A DNA stretch of 64,000 nt from Palsa-506 sp963786975 (GTDB lineage: Bacteria > Actinomycetota > Actinomycetes > Streptosporangiales > Streptosporangiaceae): assembly GCA_963786975.1 (NCBI GenBank), contig CAWBBE010000001.1, positions 310,001 through 374,000 of the forward strand, read 5' to 3'. This document shows, one piece after another, positions 1 through 9,111 of this stretch. The notes beneath the pieces were generated by a model. It searched no databases and had not been told where the DNA came from. It worked only from the letters and a program-made list of their open reading frames with translations. A program made the translations under genes and the position numbers. The first letter of the stretch is position 1; each line of letters starts with the position of its first letter.

Positions 1-55
1 CCCGGCCGGGGCTTGCCTGACTTCGCCCGGCCGCCCGGGCCTGACCGGGGCCCGG

Positions 56-1462
56 TCACCGGCTGAGCTCCCACCGCGGCCCGCGCGCGGTGTCCTCGAC
101 GAGGATGCCCGCGGCCAGCAGCCGGTCCCTGATAGCGTCCGCGGCCGCGTAGTCCTTGCGCTCCCGCGCGGCCTGCCGTTGCTCAAGGGCCACCGCGACC
201 AGCGCGTCGACGACGGGCCGCAGGTCGCCGCCGCCGGCCGCCCACGGGGCGGCCAGCGGATCGAGCCCGAGCACGCCGAGCATCGCCCGGACATCAGCCA
301 GGTGCTTGGTCAGCCCGGCCGCGTCGCCGGCCGCCAGGGCCGTGTTCCCGTCGGTGACCGCCTCGTGCACGACAGCGAGCGCCTGCGGGACAGCGAGATC
401 GTCATCGAGCGCGGCACCGAACGGCGCGGGCACCGATCCGGGCCCGCCGCCCGGCGCGGCCGCGAGCCCGGGGCCGGCGATCTCCGCCGCGCGCAGGACG
501 AAGCCCTCGATCCGCCGGTAGCCGGCCGCCGCTTCGGCGAGCGCCTCGGCGGAGTACTCGATTTCCGACCGGTAGTGCGCCTGGCCCAGGTAGTACCGCA
601 ATTCGGCGGGCCTGACCTGGGTGATCATCACGTCCACGAGCAGCGAGTTGCCGAGCGATTTGCTCATCTTCTGGCCGGCCACCCCGACCAGCCCGTTGTG
701 CACCCAGTAGCGGGCGAACTCGTCACCTGCCGAACGGGACTGGGCAAGCTCGTTCTCGTGGTGCGGGAACACCAGATCCAGCCCGCCGCCGTGAATGTCG
801 AAGGCGCCGCCGAGATACTTGGTCGCCATCGCCGAGCATTCCAGGTGCCAGCCGGGCCGGCCGGGCCCCCACGGCGTCTCCCAGGACGGCTCGCCGGGCT
901 TGGCGCCCTTCCACAGCGCGAAGTCGCGCGGATCCCGCTTCGCGGCCGGGCTGTCGGTGTCCTCGGCCGGCCGCATGTGGTCCAGGCGCTGGCCGGACAG
1001 GGCGCCGTACCCGGCTGCCGAGCGGACGTCGAAGTAGACGTCACCGCCTGCCGGGTACGCATGGCCGCGCTCGATCAGCCGCCGCATCAGCACGATCATC
1101 TCCGGCACGTGCCCGGTCGCCCGCGGCTCGACGTCCGGCGGCAGGCAGCCGAGCGCCGCATAGGCGCGGGTGAAGGCCCGCTGGTTCCGCTCGGCCACCG
1201 CCCACCAGGGCACGTCATCGCGCCTGGCCGCGCTCAGGATCTTGTCGTCGATGTCGGTCACGTTCCGGCAGAACGTCACCGCGTAGCCGCTGGCCCGCAG
1301 CCAGCGGACGAGAATGTCGAAGTTGACACCTGACCTGATGTGGCCGATGTGCGGCGGTGCCTGCACGGTGGCTCCGCACAGGTACAGCGAGGCCCTGCCG
1401 GGGATGACCGGGGTGAAGTCGCGCATGCTGCGCGTGGCAGTGTCGTGCAGGCGGAGCGTCAC
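56..1462 (-). CDS. cysS: Cysteinyl-tRNA synthetase
   Basis: This class I aminoacyl-tRNA synthetase charges tRNA-Cys with cysteine in the cytosol. The 468-residue protein has the HIGH signature (PPHIGHIRSG, about residues 36-45), the zinc-site segments WHLECSAM and FPHHENE, and the KMSKS loop (QKMSKSLGN, about residue 264), followed by a helical anticodon-binding region. Length fits bacterial CysS and is longer than the paralogue MshC (about 410 residues). The start is GTG with no clear Shine-Dalgarno, so it may be leaderless. It lies 39 bp behind the F420/PPOX gene on the same strand. In mycobacteria cysS follows carD-ispD-ispF; here other genes are inserted between ispF and cysS. Confidence 0.96.
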   Translation of the reverse strand: MTLRLHDTATRSMRDFTPVIPGRASLYLCGATVQAPPHIGHIRSGVNFDILVRWLRASGYAVTFCRNVTDIDDKILSAARRDDVPWWAVAERNQRAFTRAYAALGCLPPDVEPRATGHVPEMIVLMRRLIERGHAYPAGGDVYFDVRSAAGYGALSGQRLDHMRPAEDTDSPAAKRDPRDFALWKGAKPGEPSWETPWGPGRPGWHLECSAMATKYLGGAFDIHGGGLDLVFPHHENELAQSRSAGDEFARYWVHNGLVGVAGQKMSKSLGNSLLVDVMITQVRPAELRYYLGQAHYRSEIEYSAEALAEAAAGYRRIEGFVLRAAEIAGPGLAAAPGGGPGSVPAPFGAALDDDLAVPQALAVVHEAVTDGNTALAAGDAAGLTKHLADVRAMLGVLGLDPLAAPWAAGGGDLRPVVDALVAVALEQRQAARERKDYAAADAIRDRLLAAGILVEDTARGPRWELSR

Positions 1463-1501
1463 GCTGCACAGGCTACGGGATAACGGCCAGTCCCATTACG
1501 G

Positions 1502-1888
1502 TCAGTCGTAGAGCACGACGTGCTCCGGCCGCACTCGCACGATTACCCGGCGCTCACCCGGCCGTTCACCGAATGGCTGGCCGGTGTACTTCTGCGACAG
1601 CTCCTCGATGAGCTCGGCCGCGGGATCATCGGTGATCTCAGCGATCCCCCTGACCTCGGCGTAGGCATACGGATCCGCGGCATCGAAGACGAGCACGCTC
1701 ACCCGCGGGTCCCTGGTCAGGTTGGCATGCTTGCGGCGGCCCTTGATGGTCGAGAACAGCACGTCGTCGCCGTCCGCCCGCACCCAGACGATGCTCGTCT
1801 GCGGCTGGCCGCCCGGCTGCACGGTCGCCACCGTGGCGAAGTTCCTGCCGTCGAACAGTTCCCGCGCGCGCTGCGGCAACGGCGGCAT
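1502..1888 (-). CDS. PPOX-class F420/FMN-dependent oxidoreductase
   Basis: A 128-residue split-barrel flavin or deazaflavin-binding protein of the pyridoxamine-phosphate-oxidase-like superfamily. Actinobacterial members usually reduce small substrates with F420H2, but the substrate is not known here. The segments RNFATVATVQPGGQPQTSIV near the N-terminus and STIKGRRKHANLTRDPRVSV in the middle are typical of the family. The start ATG at 1888 is fixed by a strong Shine-Dalgarno (GGGAGGA) about 6 nt upstream. The same frame is open further upstream into the 3' part of the homogentisate dioxygenase gene, but only because that gene is frameshifted. It begins 110 bp downstream of hmgA. Confidence 0.88.
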   Translation of the reverse strand: MPPLPQRARELFDGRNFATVATVQPGGQPQTSIVWVRADGDDVLFSTIKGRRKHANLTRDPRVSVLVFDAADPYAYAEVRGIAEITDDPAAELIEELSQKYTGQPFGERPGERRVIVRVRPEHVVLYD

Positions 1889-1998
1889 CGGTCCTCCCTG
1901 GTTGCCGGGTGCTCCGGTAATCGTCCCGGTCGGTGCCCGGGTCCTGTCTGCCGGGCAAGCACTGCTGGCCGTGCGCCGCTCCGGCGGGCGCCGGGCGG

Positions 1999-3204
1999 TC
2001 AGCCGCGGGCCGCCCGGCCCCAGCTCCAGGCGTACTCTGGGTCCTCGATCCGCTGGCCGGCCAGGCCCGAGCAGCAGCGGCCGGAACGTATCGATCATCA
2101 CCGCCGTCTCGTCCGTGCTGGATCTGCCCTCGGCCAGGCCCCGGATCGACGCCTCCACCGCGCCAGGCTGCGGGCCGTGCGTGAACCCCGACGGGTGCAA
2201 GGTGATCGACCCGATGCCGACCCCGGATCCCTGCCGCGCCGTGTAGTCGCCGGCCACGTAGAACATCATCTCGTCCGAATCCACGTTGTGGTGGTTGTAC
2301 GGGATCGGCACGGCGTCGGCGTCGAAGTCGAGCGGCCGCGGGCAGAACGAGCAGATCACGAAGTTCGGGCCCTCGAAGGTCTGGTGCACCGGCGGCGGCG
2401 CGTGGGTGCGCTTCACGATCGGCTCGAAGTCCGCGATGTTGAACGCATACGGGTACAGGCAGCCGTCCCAGCCGACCACGTCGAACGGGTGGTAGGCGTA
2501 GGTCAGCCTGGTCAGGCCGTCCCGGTGCGCGCACGATCACCGGCACGTCCTCGCCGTCGGTGATCAGCGGGCCGTCCGGGCAGCGCAGGTCACGCTCGGA
2601 GTACGGGGCGTGCTCGAGGAACTGGCCGTACTGCGACAGATAGCGGCGGGGCGGCCGGATGTGCCCGCGCGCCTCGATGACGAGGGCCTCGGCCTGCGGC
2701 TCGCGGGGGCCGGCGGCCGCCGGAATCCAGCGGTGAATGGTGCCTCTCGGCACCACCACGTAGTCGCCGGGCCCGGCGTCTATCCGGCCGTAGACGGACT
2801 CGAACCTGGCGCGAGCCGGCCTGCAGGTAAATGGCCTCGTCTCCGGTTGAATTCCGGTACAGCCCCGATGCCGTGTCCGCCGCCGCGAACGATATCCGCA
2901 CATCGTCGTTGGCCATCAGCAGCTGCCTGCCGAGTATCAGGTCACCGCCTTTCGGCAGGTCGCTGGTGCGGAAATGGCGGGGCAGCAGGGGGTGGTTGGG
3001 CACGATCCCACCGTCCGCTCCGGCGTCCGCCAGCCCCTCGCTTTTCACGATCGCGGTGGGCGGGTGGACGTGGTAGAGCAACGAGGCATCTGAGGCGAAG
3101 CCTTCCTCGCCCATCAGTTCCTCGGCGTACAGGCCTCCGTCGGGCCGGCGGAAGCGGACATGGCGCTTTCTGGGAATCTCCCCAGTAACCCGGTAATACG
3201 GCAT
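1999..3204 (-). CDS. hmgA: Homogentisate 1,2-dioxygenase, frameshifted (three single-base breaks)
   Basis: Homogentisate dioxygenase opens the ring of homogentisate to maleylacetoacetate in tyrosine and phenylalanine catabolism, using non-haem iron. The protein begins MPYYRVTGEIPRKRHVRF and is readable in three frames. Breaks lie near 2815 (after IYLQAG, resuming ARFESVYGRID), near 2525 (resuming DGLTRLTYAYHPFDVVGWDG) and near 2075 (resuming LAGQRIEDPEYAWSWG). The iron and substrate region HHNVDSDEMMFYVAGDY and HPSGFTHGPQPG is intact. Removing one base at each break gives about 400 residues, the normal family length, so the whole protein is present. Sequencing error is more likely than decay, but true inactivation cannot be excluded. 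No other tyrosine-catabolism gene is in the window. Confidence 0.82.
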
Positions 3205-3426
3205 AATGTCTCCCTAACGCCGGGATTGAGCGGATGAACTCGGCTGCTGGCCGTTCCTCATTCGCGTTCCCGTTTATCCCGGAGGGTGCGTGCAGGCCGT
3301 GGCGGCCGCGTGCCGCCCGGCGGCAGAGCGGCTGCCTGTCGCCCAGCGGCCGAGGCCGCCCCCCTTACCGACTATAGGGTGACGGATCAGGCGCCAGCAT
3401 CGCGCCAGGAAGGAAGGCTGCGGCCG

Positions 3427-5736
3427 ATGAGTGACCAATCCCCTGCGCGCGCATCCCATCCCGCGGATTTCAGCGGCGCCGCTCCGGACGTCAACCACGC
3501 CCTGCGGCTGTTCGCGCTGATCGCCGTCGTGATCGGCGTCCTGGTGCTGGCGGCTGCCGCCTTCGTGCTCTCCTATCCGGGGATTCACGCGATCGCGCTA
3601 TCCGCCGGGGTTTCCTCGACGCTGGCCCGGCTGTACCCGCTGATCTTCGATGCGATGCTGGTGGTGGCCGCGGCCGCGGTCCTCTCGCTGCGCGGGGCCG
3701 GCCTGCTGGTGCGCTGCTACGCCTGGGTTTCCCTGCTCGTCCTGGTCTGCGCCGCGGCCGCCGCCGATGCGCTGCATGCCACCGGGACCCGGCTTCCGCA
3801 CCGGGCCGCGGCGGCGACAGTTGCGATCATCCCCTGGGCACTCGCCCTGCTCGGGTTCGGCCTGCTGCTGGCCATGCTGCGACACGCCAGGCTGCGCAGT
3901 GCTGATGCGGCCGGGGCGCGGGCGGCGGCACCGGCGGAGGCCACCGCGGCGATGGCAGCAGTCCCGGCGGCCGCCGGGACGGCTCGCCCGCCAGCGGCGA
4001 CCGTGACGACGGAAACCCCGGCTGCCGCGGCACTGGCCGGCCAGCATGTCGCGACTGGCAACGGCATCGGGGCCGGTCATGCCACGCCCGGTGACGGCCG
4101 AGTTCCGGCTGCCGCGGGCAGTGCAGCGACGTCGCCGGTCCCCGCGTCCGGCGCACCGGCCGCCGAGCCGCTCGCGCCGGTACCCTCATGGCCCAGCGTG
4201 CCGAGCACGTCAGCCGTCCCGGTCGGCACGGGCAAGCATCCGGACACCCAGGCAACCGAACTCGCGCTGGACGCTGAGCCAGGTAACGACGATCCCACCA
4301 CCGACGAGGCTCGCCCGGATAATCTCGCGCCCGCCCGCTGGGTACCGTGGGCCGACTCGGAAAAGCAGCCGGCCACCGGCGGCCCCAAGGCGGATGACCA
4401 TCCGGCGCCGGTGATGTCGCCCGCGCCGGTCTTGTCCCCGGCGCCGGCCTTGTCCCCGGCACCGGCCGCGGAGGCCGTCACCGAGCGGTCCGGCCGCCGT
4501 GGGCGGCGGGCCTGGCGGCGGGAGCGGGCCCGGCATGTCGCGCCCGAGCCGGCTGACGAGTCGGCTGACGAGCCGGCCGCCGCCGTCAGCTCCGCCGATG
4601 CGGATCGGCCGACCGGGGAACGCCAGGCCGCCGCGGAAAGCCCGGCCAGGCCAGGAAGCGCGGCCAGGCCGGGAAGCGCCACCACCGCCGCGGACCGCCC
4701 CGGGGCCGAGGACGTGACCACCGCGGCAGCGCCGCTCGCCGCAGTACGCTCAGCCAGCGAGAGCCCGGCTGCCACCGCGCACCCCGCCGAGGCCGAGGAC
4801 ATGACCACCGCCGCAGCGCCGCTCGCCGCAGCACGCTCAGCCAGCGAGAGCCCGGCTGCCACCGCGCACCCCGCCGAGGCCGAGGACATGACCACCGCCG
4901 CGGCCGACGACGCTGAGTCTGAGGACGCGGCCGTCACGGAGCACCCCGTCGCAGTGCAGAGTCCGGCCGACGCTGCGGGTCCGGGCGACGCTGCGGGTCC
5001 GGCCGAGCCGGGACACCCCGCCGCCACGGAGCACTCCGCCGCCGCCGCAGGCCCGGCCACCGGGGAAGTTGCGGCCGAGCCGGAAAGCACCGCTACTGCG
5101 GAAAACCCGCCCGCCGCCGAAGGCCAAGCCGCCGGTCAGCCAGGCCCGGAAAGCCGCCCGGCCGGCGAGGAAAGCCAGGTTGCGGCCTCCGCAGCCCAAG
5201 ACGGCCCCGCGACCCCGGACGGCCCCGCGACCCAGGACGACTCCGCTGGCCCGGACGGCCCCCCAGCCCAGGACGGTCCGGCTGGCCTGGACCGATCCGC
5301 AGGCCCGGATGACGCGGAGCGCCAGGTCGCCATCGGGCCGCTGGCCGCAGCCGGAACCGATGCTGCCGCGGACCCCGTAACCGGGGCGGCACAAGAAGCC
5401 GACGCGGAACAAGAAGCCGGCGTGGCACGCGCTGACGGTGCCGAGGGGCAGGCCGGCGCGCAGGACCAGGCCGCTGCCGGACGACAAGCCCGGGCGGAGA
5501 GCCAGGCCGGGCAGGGCGAGCCGGCCGCGGAGCAGGGATCCGGGCTGAACGGCGAGGACGTTCCGGCCGGCGAGGACGTTCCGGCCGGCGAGGACGTTCC
5601 GGCCGGCGAGGACGTTCCGGCCGGCGAGGACGGGCTGGACGGCGAGGACGGGCTGGACGGCGAGGCTGACCAGGATCCGATTTCGGTTGCGCCGTTCGAC
5701 CGGATGTGGAGCTCGCCGGTTCCCCCGGACGCCTGA
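3427..5736 (+). CDS. DUF2637 (SpdB-like) membrane protein with long disordered tail
   Basis: The N-terminal ~170 residues hold four hydrophobic segments (about residues 27-49, 65-88, 96-118 and 125-148) in the DUF2637 pattern, a family that includes the Streptomyces spread proteins SpdB; its molecular function is unknown. The remaining ~600 residues are Ala/Pro/Glu/Gly-rich, without hydrophobic stretches, and contain two sets of tandem repeats (listed separately). The protein ends with a non-repetitive segment, APFDRMWSSPVPPDA. The start ATG at 3427 has AGGAAGG about 9 nt upstream; the frame is open to 3286 but without a ribosome site. The gene points against its neighbours and interrupts the conserved carD-ispF-cysS order. 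Confidence 0.8.
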   Translation: MSDQSPARASHPADFSGAAPDVNHALRLFALIAVVIGVLVLAAAAFVLSYPGIHAIALSAGVSSTLARLYPLIFDAMLVVAAAAVLSLRGAGLLVRCYAWVSLLVLVCAAAAADALHATGTRLPHRAAAATVAIIPWALALLGFGLLLAMLRHARLRSADAAGARAAAPAEATAAMAAVPAAAGTARPPAATVTTETPAAAALAGQHVATGNGIGAGHATPGDGRVPAAAGSAATSPVPASGAPAAEPLAPVPSWPSVPSTSAVPVGTGKHPDTQATELALDAEPGNDDPTTDEARPDNLAPARWVPWADSEKQPATGGPKADDHPAPVMSPAPVLSPAPALSPAPAAEAVTERSGRRGRRAWRRERARHVAPEPADESADEPAAAVSSADADRPTGERQAAAESPARPGSAARPGSATTAADRPGAEDVTTAAAPLAAVRSASESPAATAHPAEAEDMTTAAAPLAAARSASESPAATAHPAEAEDMTTAAADDAESEDAAVTEHPVAVQSPADAAGPGDAAGPAEPGHPAATEHSAAAAGPATGEVAAEPESTATAENPPAAEGQAAGQPGPESRPAGEESQVAASAAQDGPATPDGPATQDDSAGPDGPPAQDGPAGLDRSAGPDDAERQVAIGPLAAAGTDAAADPVTGAAQEADAEQEAGVARADGAEGQAGAQDQAAAGRQARAESQAGQGEPAAEQGSGLNGEDVPAGEDVPAGEDVPAGEDVPAGEDGLDGEDGLDGEADQDPISVAPFDRMWSSPVPPDA
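4711..4884 (+). repeat. Two tandem 87-bp coding repeats
   Basis: Two nearly identical 87-bp units (4711-4797 and 4798-4884) encode a 29-residue segment starting D(V/M)TTAAAPLAA. A third copy begins at 4885 but diverges after a few codons. They lie in the disordered tail of the DUF2637 protein. Confidence 0.9.
5551..5658 (+). repeat. 18-bp tandem coding repeat (4 + 2 copies)
   Basis: Four perfect copies of an 18-bp unit encoding GEDVPA run from 5551 to 5622. Two copies of a variant encoding GEDGLD follow (5623-5658). The near-identity at DNA level indicates recent slippage or duplication. Confidence 0.92.
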
Positions 5737-5789
5737 GCGCGGCAGCGAGATTCAGCCCAGGACGGCAGCGGCGCCGTGGATGTCCTGCG

Positions 5790-6275
5790 TCAGCCGAGCA
5801 CGAGCGCGGTCGCGATCGCCGCGATCCCCTCACCCCGGCCGGTGAGCCCCAGGCCATCCGTGGTCGTCCCGGAAACGCTGACCGGCGCGCCGCCAAGCGC
5901 GGCGGACAGTACCCGCTCCGCCTCGGCCCGGCGGGCCACGATCCTGGGGCGGTTTCCGATGACCTGGATCGCCACGTTGCCCACCGTGAAGCCCGCGTCG
6001 GCTAGCAGCCGCCGGGTTTCCGCCAGCAATGCAGTACCAGCGGCGCCCTTCCAGCGGGGCTGGTCGGTGCCGAACTGCATGCCCAGATCCCCGAGCCCCG
6101 CAGCGGACAGCAGCGCATCACATGCCGCATGCGCCGCCACGTCACCGTCGGAATGACCAGCCAGGCCCCGCTCACCTGGCCAGAGCAAGCCTGCCAGGTG
6201 AAGCTCGGCATCCGCGCCGTACGGGTGAACGTCGGCACCAATGCCCACGCGCGGCACTGCGGTCCGGGAATCCAT
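5790..6275 (-). CDS. ispF: 2-C-methyl-D-erythritol 2,4-cyclodiphosphate synthase
   Basis: IspF converts CDP-methylerythritol 2-phosphate to the cyclodiphosphate in the MEP isoprenoid pathway. The 161-residue protein has the metal-binding DVHPY motif near the N-terminus, the HSDGDVAAHAACDALLSA block and the C-terminal TTTDGLGLTGRGEG signature. The ATG at 6275 has GGAG 5 nt upstream; a TTG one codon earlier is less likely. It lies 153 bp downstream of carD on the same strand. In most actinobacteria ispD sits between carD and ispF, but no ispD is present here. Its 3' end faces the DUF2637 gene. Confidence 0.95.
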   Translation of the reverse strand: MDSRTAVPRVGIGADVHPYGADAELHLAGLLWPGERGLAGHSDGDVAAHAACDALLSAAGLGDLGMQFGTDQPRWKGAAGTALLAETRRLLADAGFTVGNVAIQVIGNRPRIVARRAEAERVLSAALGGAPVSVSGTTTDGLGLTGRGEGIAAIATALVLG

Positions 6276-6428
6276 CAACGCTCCGGAACCCGGCGCCCGG
6301 CGACAACCCGGCGCCCGGCGGCCCGTCGCCCGATGACAACCCAGGACGCGACGATCACGCCAGACTTACCCGTGGGCGGGCACACGGACTGACGATCCAC
6401 CTTCAGCCTGAGTGTCCGGCAGCGGGCG

Positions 6429-6911
6429 TCAGGAGGCGAGGATCTCGTCGAGTAGCGCCTCGGCCTTGTCCTCGTTCGTCTTCTCGGCCAGGGCCAACTC
6501 GCTGACCAGGATCTGCCTGGCCTTCGCGAGCATGCGCTTCTCCCCGGCCGAAAGACCGCGCTCCCGGTCCCTGCGCCACAGGTCACGGACGACCTCGGCC
6601 ACCTTGTTTACGTCACCAGAGGCGAGCTTCTCCAGGTTGGCCTTGTACCTCCGGGACCAGTTGGTCGGCTCCTCGGTGTACGGGGCGCGCAGCACCTCGA
6701 ATACCCTCTCCAGCCCTTCCTGCCCGACCACATCCCGGACGCCGACAAGCTCGGCATTGTCCGCGGGAACGCGCACTGTAAGGTCGCCCTTGTCGACCTT
6801 GAGCACGAGGTAGGATTTTTCCTCACCCTTGATCGAACGGGTCTCGATCTCTTCGATCCGAGCAGCCCCATGGTGGGGGTAGACGACAGTGTCGCCGACC
6901 TTAAAAGACAT
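6429..6911 (-). CDS. carD: CarD family RNA polymerase-binding transcription factor
   Basis: CarD stabilises RNA polymerase open complexes, notably at rRNA promoters, by binding the beta subunit and upstream DNA. The 160-residue protein begins MSFKVGDTVVYPHHGAARIE, the conserved RNA-polymerase-interacting domain. The C-terminal DNA-binding half carries the conserved NWSRRYKANLEKLASGD segment and its tryptophan. Length matches mycobacterial CarD (162). A GGAAGGGG ribosome site lies about 10 nt upstream of the ATG. It is probably the first gene of a transcript with ispF. Confidence 0.97.
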   Translation of the reverse strand: MSFKVGDTVVYPHHGAARIEEIETRSIKGEEKSYLVLKVDKGDLTVRVPADNAELVGVRDVVGQEGLERVFEVLRAPYTEEPTNWSRRYKANLEKLASGDVNKVAEVVRDLWRRDRERGLSAGEKRMLAKARQILVSELALAEKTNEDKAEALLDEILAS

Positions 6912-7505
6912 GTGGCATGTACCCCTTCCGCTGAAGCCATGTTACCACGCCGAACAGGGTCGATTAGCCGACGTTTGCGGCAAACACGCAGGTCAGTGGC
7001 GCATTTCAAGGCGTTCAAATTGACCGGGCCCGGGCTGCCGCCAGCGCCGGGCCGAAGCCTGACCGGCGCGCCACCAGGCCGGGCCGGGCGGGCGGCCAGC
7101 GGACGTTACGGACGCCCGAAGGCCGGTTGGCGGACAGCCGGATCGCGGCCATCGGGACTGTTGCCGCAGCCAGCGGCGGTCCCGGGTGCCGCGGTTACGG
7201 TGCGCATCGCGGCCAGCAGCGGCCCCGGGATTACCTAGCTGACCTGGCATAACGATAACCTCAATGGTTGCCGGGCGGGCCGGGCGCGAGCCTTGCGAGG
7301 GCCCGGCGCAACCCGCGGGGAATGCCGGAAACGCGGCGCGAGCAGCGGCTGCGCCGGGCAGGCCGCCCGGCGAGCGCGGGGCACCGCCGCGCTACCGCCG
7401 CCCTGCCGCCTGACCACCCGGGATTTACCCGGACTCGGGGTAACGGCATCGCCTGCCGGGCCGCATACTGGAGAGGACGTGGCCGCTCACGCCGGAGAGG
7501 TGCGC
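6912..7505. other. Intergenic region between carD and a divergent membrane-protein gene
   Basis: About 590 bp with no convincing coding sequence; frames open here are arginine/proline-rich with no start context. It should hold the promoters of carD (minus) and of the gene at 7506 (plus). A CATACT hexamer about 35 bp before 7506 could be a -10 element, but no clear -35 accompanies it. I see no riboswitch or strong hairpin. Confidence 0.5.
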
Positions 7506-8270
7506 GTGAACCTTGGCAGTGAACCGGATCGGGACGACTCTGGCCTCCCCCCGGTCGACATCGAGATTCCTGACGATGCCAGCGAACTCGATCGTGACGT
7601 GCAGGCCTATCACCGCGAGCTGCGCGCGCAACGGCGGCGGATGTGGCTCGGGCGGCTGCACGGGCCGCTGACCCGGGACGGACTCGTACTGCCCTTGCTC
7701 GCGGGCTTCCTGGCGATGGTGCTGATCTCCGGCGTGCTGCTGACCGTCTTCACGGCCGGCCAGAACGGCACGCCGCGCCCGCTGCCGTCAGCGCAGGGCA
7801 CGAATGCCTCCATCAGCGCGGCGCCGGGTTCCGGCGGTGCCGCCGCGGCCGGCCTGCCAGCGCCGAAGCCGCAGTCCTGGCTGCCCGATGCGGCGATCAC
7901 CGTTAGCGGCACGCCGGTGCCGCTGAGCTCACTGGCTCCCGCGGTACTGGCGCTGGTGCCGGCCGGCTGCCAGTGCGGCAGCGCGGTCCGGCAGTTGCGG
8001 CGGCAGGCCGGCACCGCCGGCGTGCGGTTGTACCTGGTCGGCGCCGGCCGCGGCCCGGCGCGGGTCGGCCGGCTGGCGAGACGCGGCGGGCAGCCAGCGG
8101 CCATGGTCGCTGACGACCGTCATCAGGTGCTGGCCACGGCCTACCAGCCGCGCGGGCTGACCGCGATCCTGGTGCGCGCCGACGGCTCCGTCGCGCGGAT
8201 AGCCCGCGGCCCGGCACAGGTCACCGGGCTGGCCGGCCAGATCCCGGCACTGGCCATGGCTACGCCGTAA
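7506..8270 (+). CDS. Membrane-anchored protein with possible redoxin-like domain
   Basis: A 254-residue protein with an acidic N-terminus, one transmembrane helix (about residues 62-85, LVLPLLAGFLAMVLISGVLL), a Pro/Ser/Gly linker and an extracytoplasmic domain. That domain has the cysteine pair PAGCQCGSAVRQLRRQAG preceded by a predicted strand, loosely like the start of a thioredoxin-fold domain, but with CxC rather than CxxC. Start is GTG at 7506, with GGAGAG about 7 nt upstream. It precedes a lipoprotein gene and faces regX3. Function is not recognised; the redoxin call is a weak inference from the cysteine context. Confidence 0.65.
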   Translation: MNLGSEPDRDDSGLPPVDIEIPDDASELDRDVQAYHRELRAQRRRMWLGRLHGPLTRDGLVLPLLAGFLAMVLISGVLLTVFTAGQNGTPRPLPSAQGTNASISAAPGSGGAAAAGLPAPKPQSWLPDAAITVSGTPVPLSSLAPAVLALVPAGCQCGSAVRQLRRQAGTAGVRLYLVGAGRGPARVGRLARRGGQPAAMVADDRHQVLATAYQPRGLTAILVRADGSVARIARGPAQVTGLAGQIPALAMATP

Positions 8271-8457
8271 GAAAGCTAAGAACCAAGCACCACCGTGCTG
8301 GCTAGCTGCCGGGACGCCGCCAGGCCCGATCCCGCGGGCGCAAAACCGGCCGGCCCGCGCACGGCAGCGGCCGGGCCGGCGCCAGCCCGGATCGGCGTGG
8401 CGGCTACGCTTTGCGACGTCGCAGTGCCGCACATCACGCTGACGAGGAGAGCACGTC

Positions 8458-9087
8458 GTGATCCGCAGCAGCCACCGAGCTGGTCACCAGCGCGCGGCGC
8501 TGCCGCGCCGCCTGTGCATCGCGGCGATCGCCGCGCTGATCCCCGTTCTCGCCGGATGCGAAGCAGGCGCGAATGCGCCGACGCAGCGGTGGCATCAGCC
8601 CACCGACGGCGCGGCGGCGGTACTGCACGGGATCTCCATCAGGAACGTCTTCGTGCTCGGGGCGCCGGTTAACACGCGGCTGGCCGCCGGGACGTCGACC
8701 GGCCTCTTCCTCGCCCTGGCCAACACCGGATCACCGGACCGGCTGCTGAGCATCTCGGCGCCTGGCACGGCAACGTCGGTGCGGCTGCCGGCCGGCGGCC
8801 CCGTCCCGCTGGCGTCGAACAGTGCCGTGCTGCTGACCGGCCCGCAGCCGAGGGTCGTGCTGACCGGCCTGGTGCGCCCGCTGCCGGGTGGCAGCTTCAT
8901 CAACGTGATCATGAAATTCCAGAACGCGGGCAGCGTCACGCTGAGCGTGCCGGTGATGCCGCGGGCCCAGTACTACACGACATTCTCGCCGGCGCCCACG
9001 GCCACGCCAACGCCCAGCGCGTCGGCGACCGGGAAGCGCAAGCACCAGCACAAGCCGGTACCGACGCCGAGCCCGAGCACGTCCTGA
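8458..9087 (+). CDS. Putative lipoprotein, possibly PCu(A)C-like
   Basis: A 209-residue exported protein: Arg/His-rich N-region, hydrophobic core and lipobox LAGC (cysteine about residue 32). The mature domain (about residues 60-180) has alternating strand-like segments such as FLALANTGSPDRLLSISAPG and LVRPLPGGSFINVIMKFQNA. These resemble the copper chaperone PCu(A)C/DUF461 fold, but the Met/His copper ligands are not evident, so metal binding is doubtful. The C-terminus is a Thr/Pro/Ser tail. GTG start at 8458 with GAGGAGAG upstream. It follows the membrane protein at 7506 in the same direction, and the two may act together outside the membrane. Confidence 0.7.
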   Translation: MIRSSHRAGHQRAALPRRLCIAAIAALIPVLAGCEAGANAPTQRWHQPTDGAAAVLHGISIRNVFVLGAPVNTRLAAGTSTGLFLALANTGSPDRLLSISAPGTATSVRLPAGGPVPLASNSAVLLTGPQPRVVLTGLVRPLPGGSFINVIMKFQNAGSVTLSVPVMPRAQYYTTFSPAPTATPTPSASATGKRKHQHKPVPTPSPSTS

Positions 9088-9111
9088 CGCCCGCTCCTGG
9101 CCCGGCGCTAG

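Noticed and set aside
179..1333. Long open frame antisense to cysS, and similar ones antisense to the membrane protein, Nramp, APC and pyrophosphatase genes
   Set aside because: They are Arg/His/Gln/Asp-rich mirror frames produced by GC-rich codon bias, with no family resemblance or ribosome sites.
56..1462. Mycothiol ligase MshC instead of CysS
   Set aside because: Length (468), the full anticodon-binding C-terminus and the carD-ispF neighbourhood fit CysS; MshC is shorter.
1999..3204. hmgA as a true pseudogene
   Set aside because: All three breaks are single bases with no lost segments and the same error type occurs throughout the window; inactivation remains possible but is not the simplest reading.
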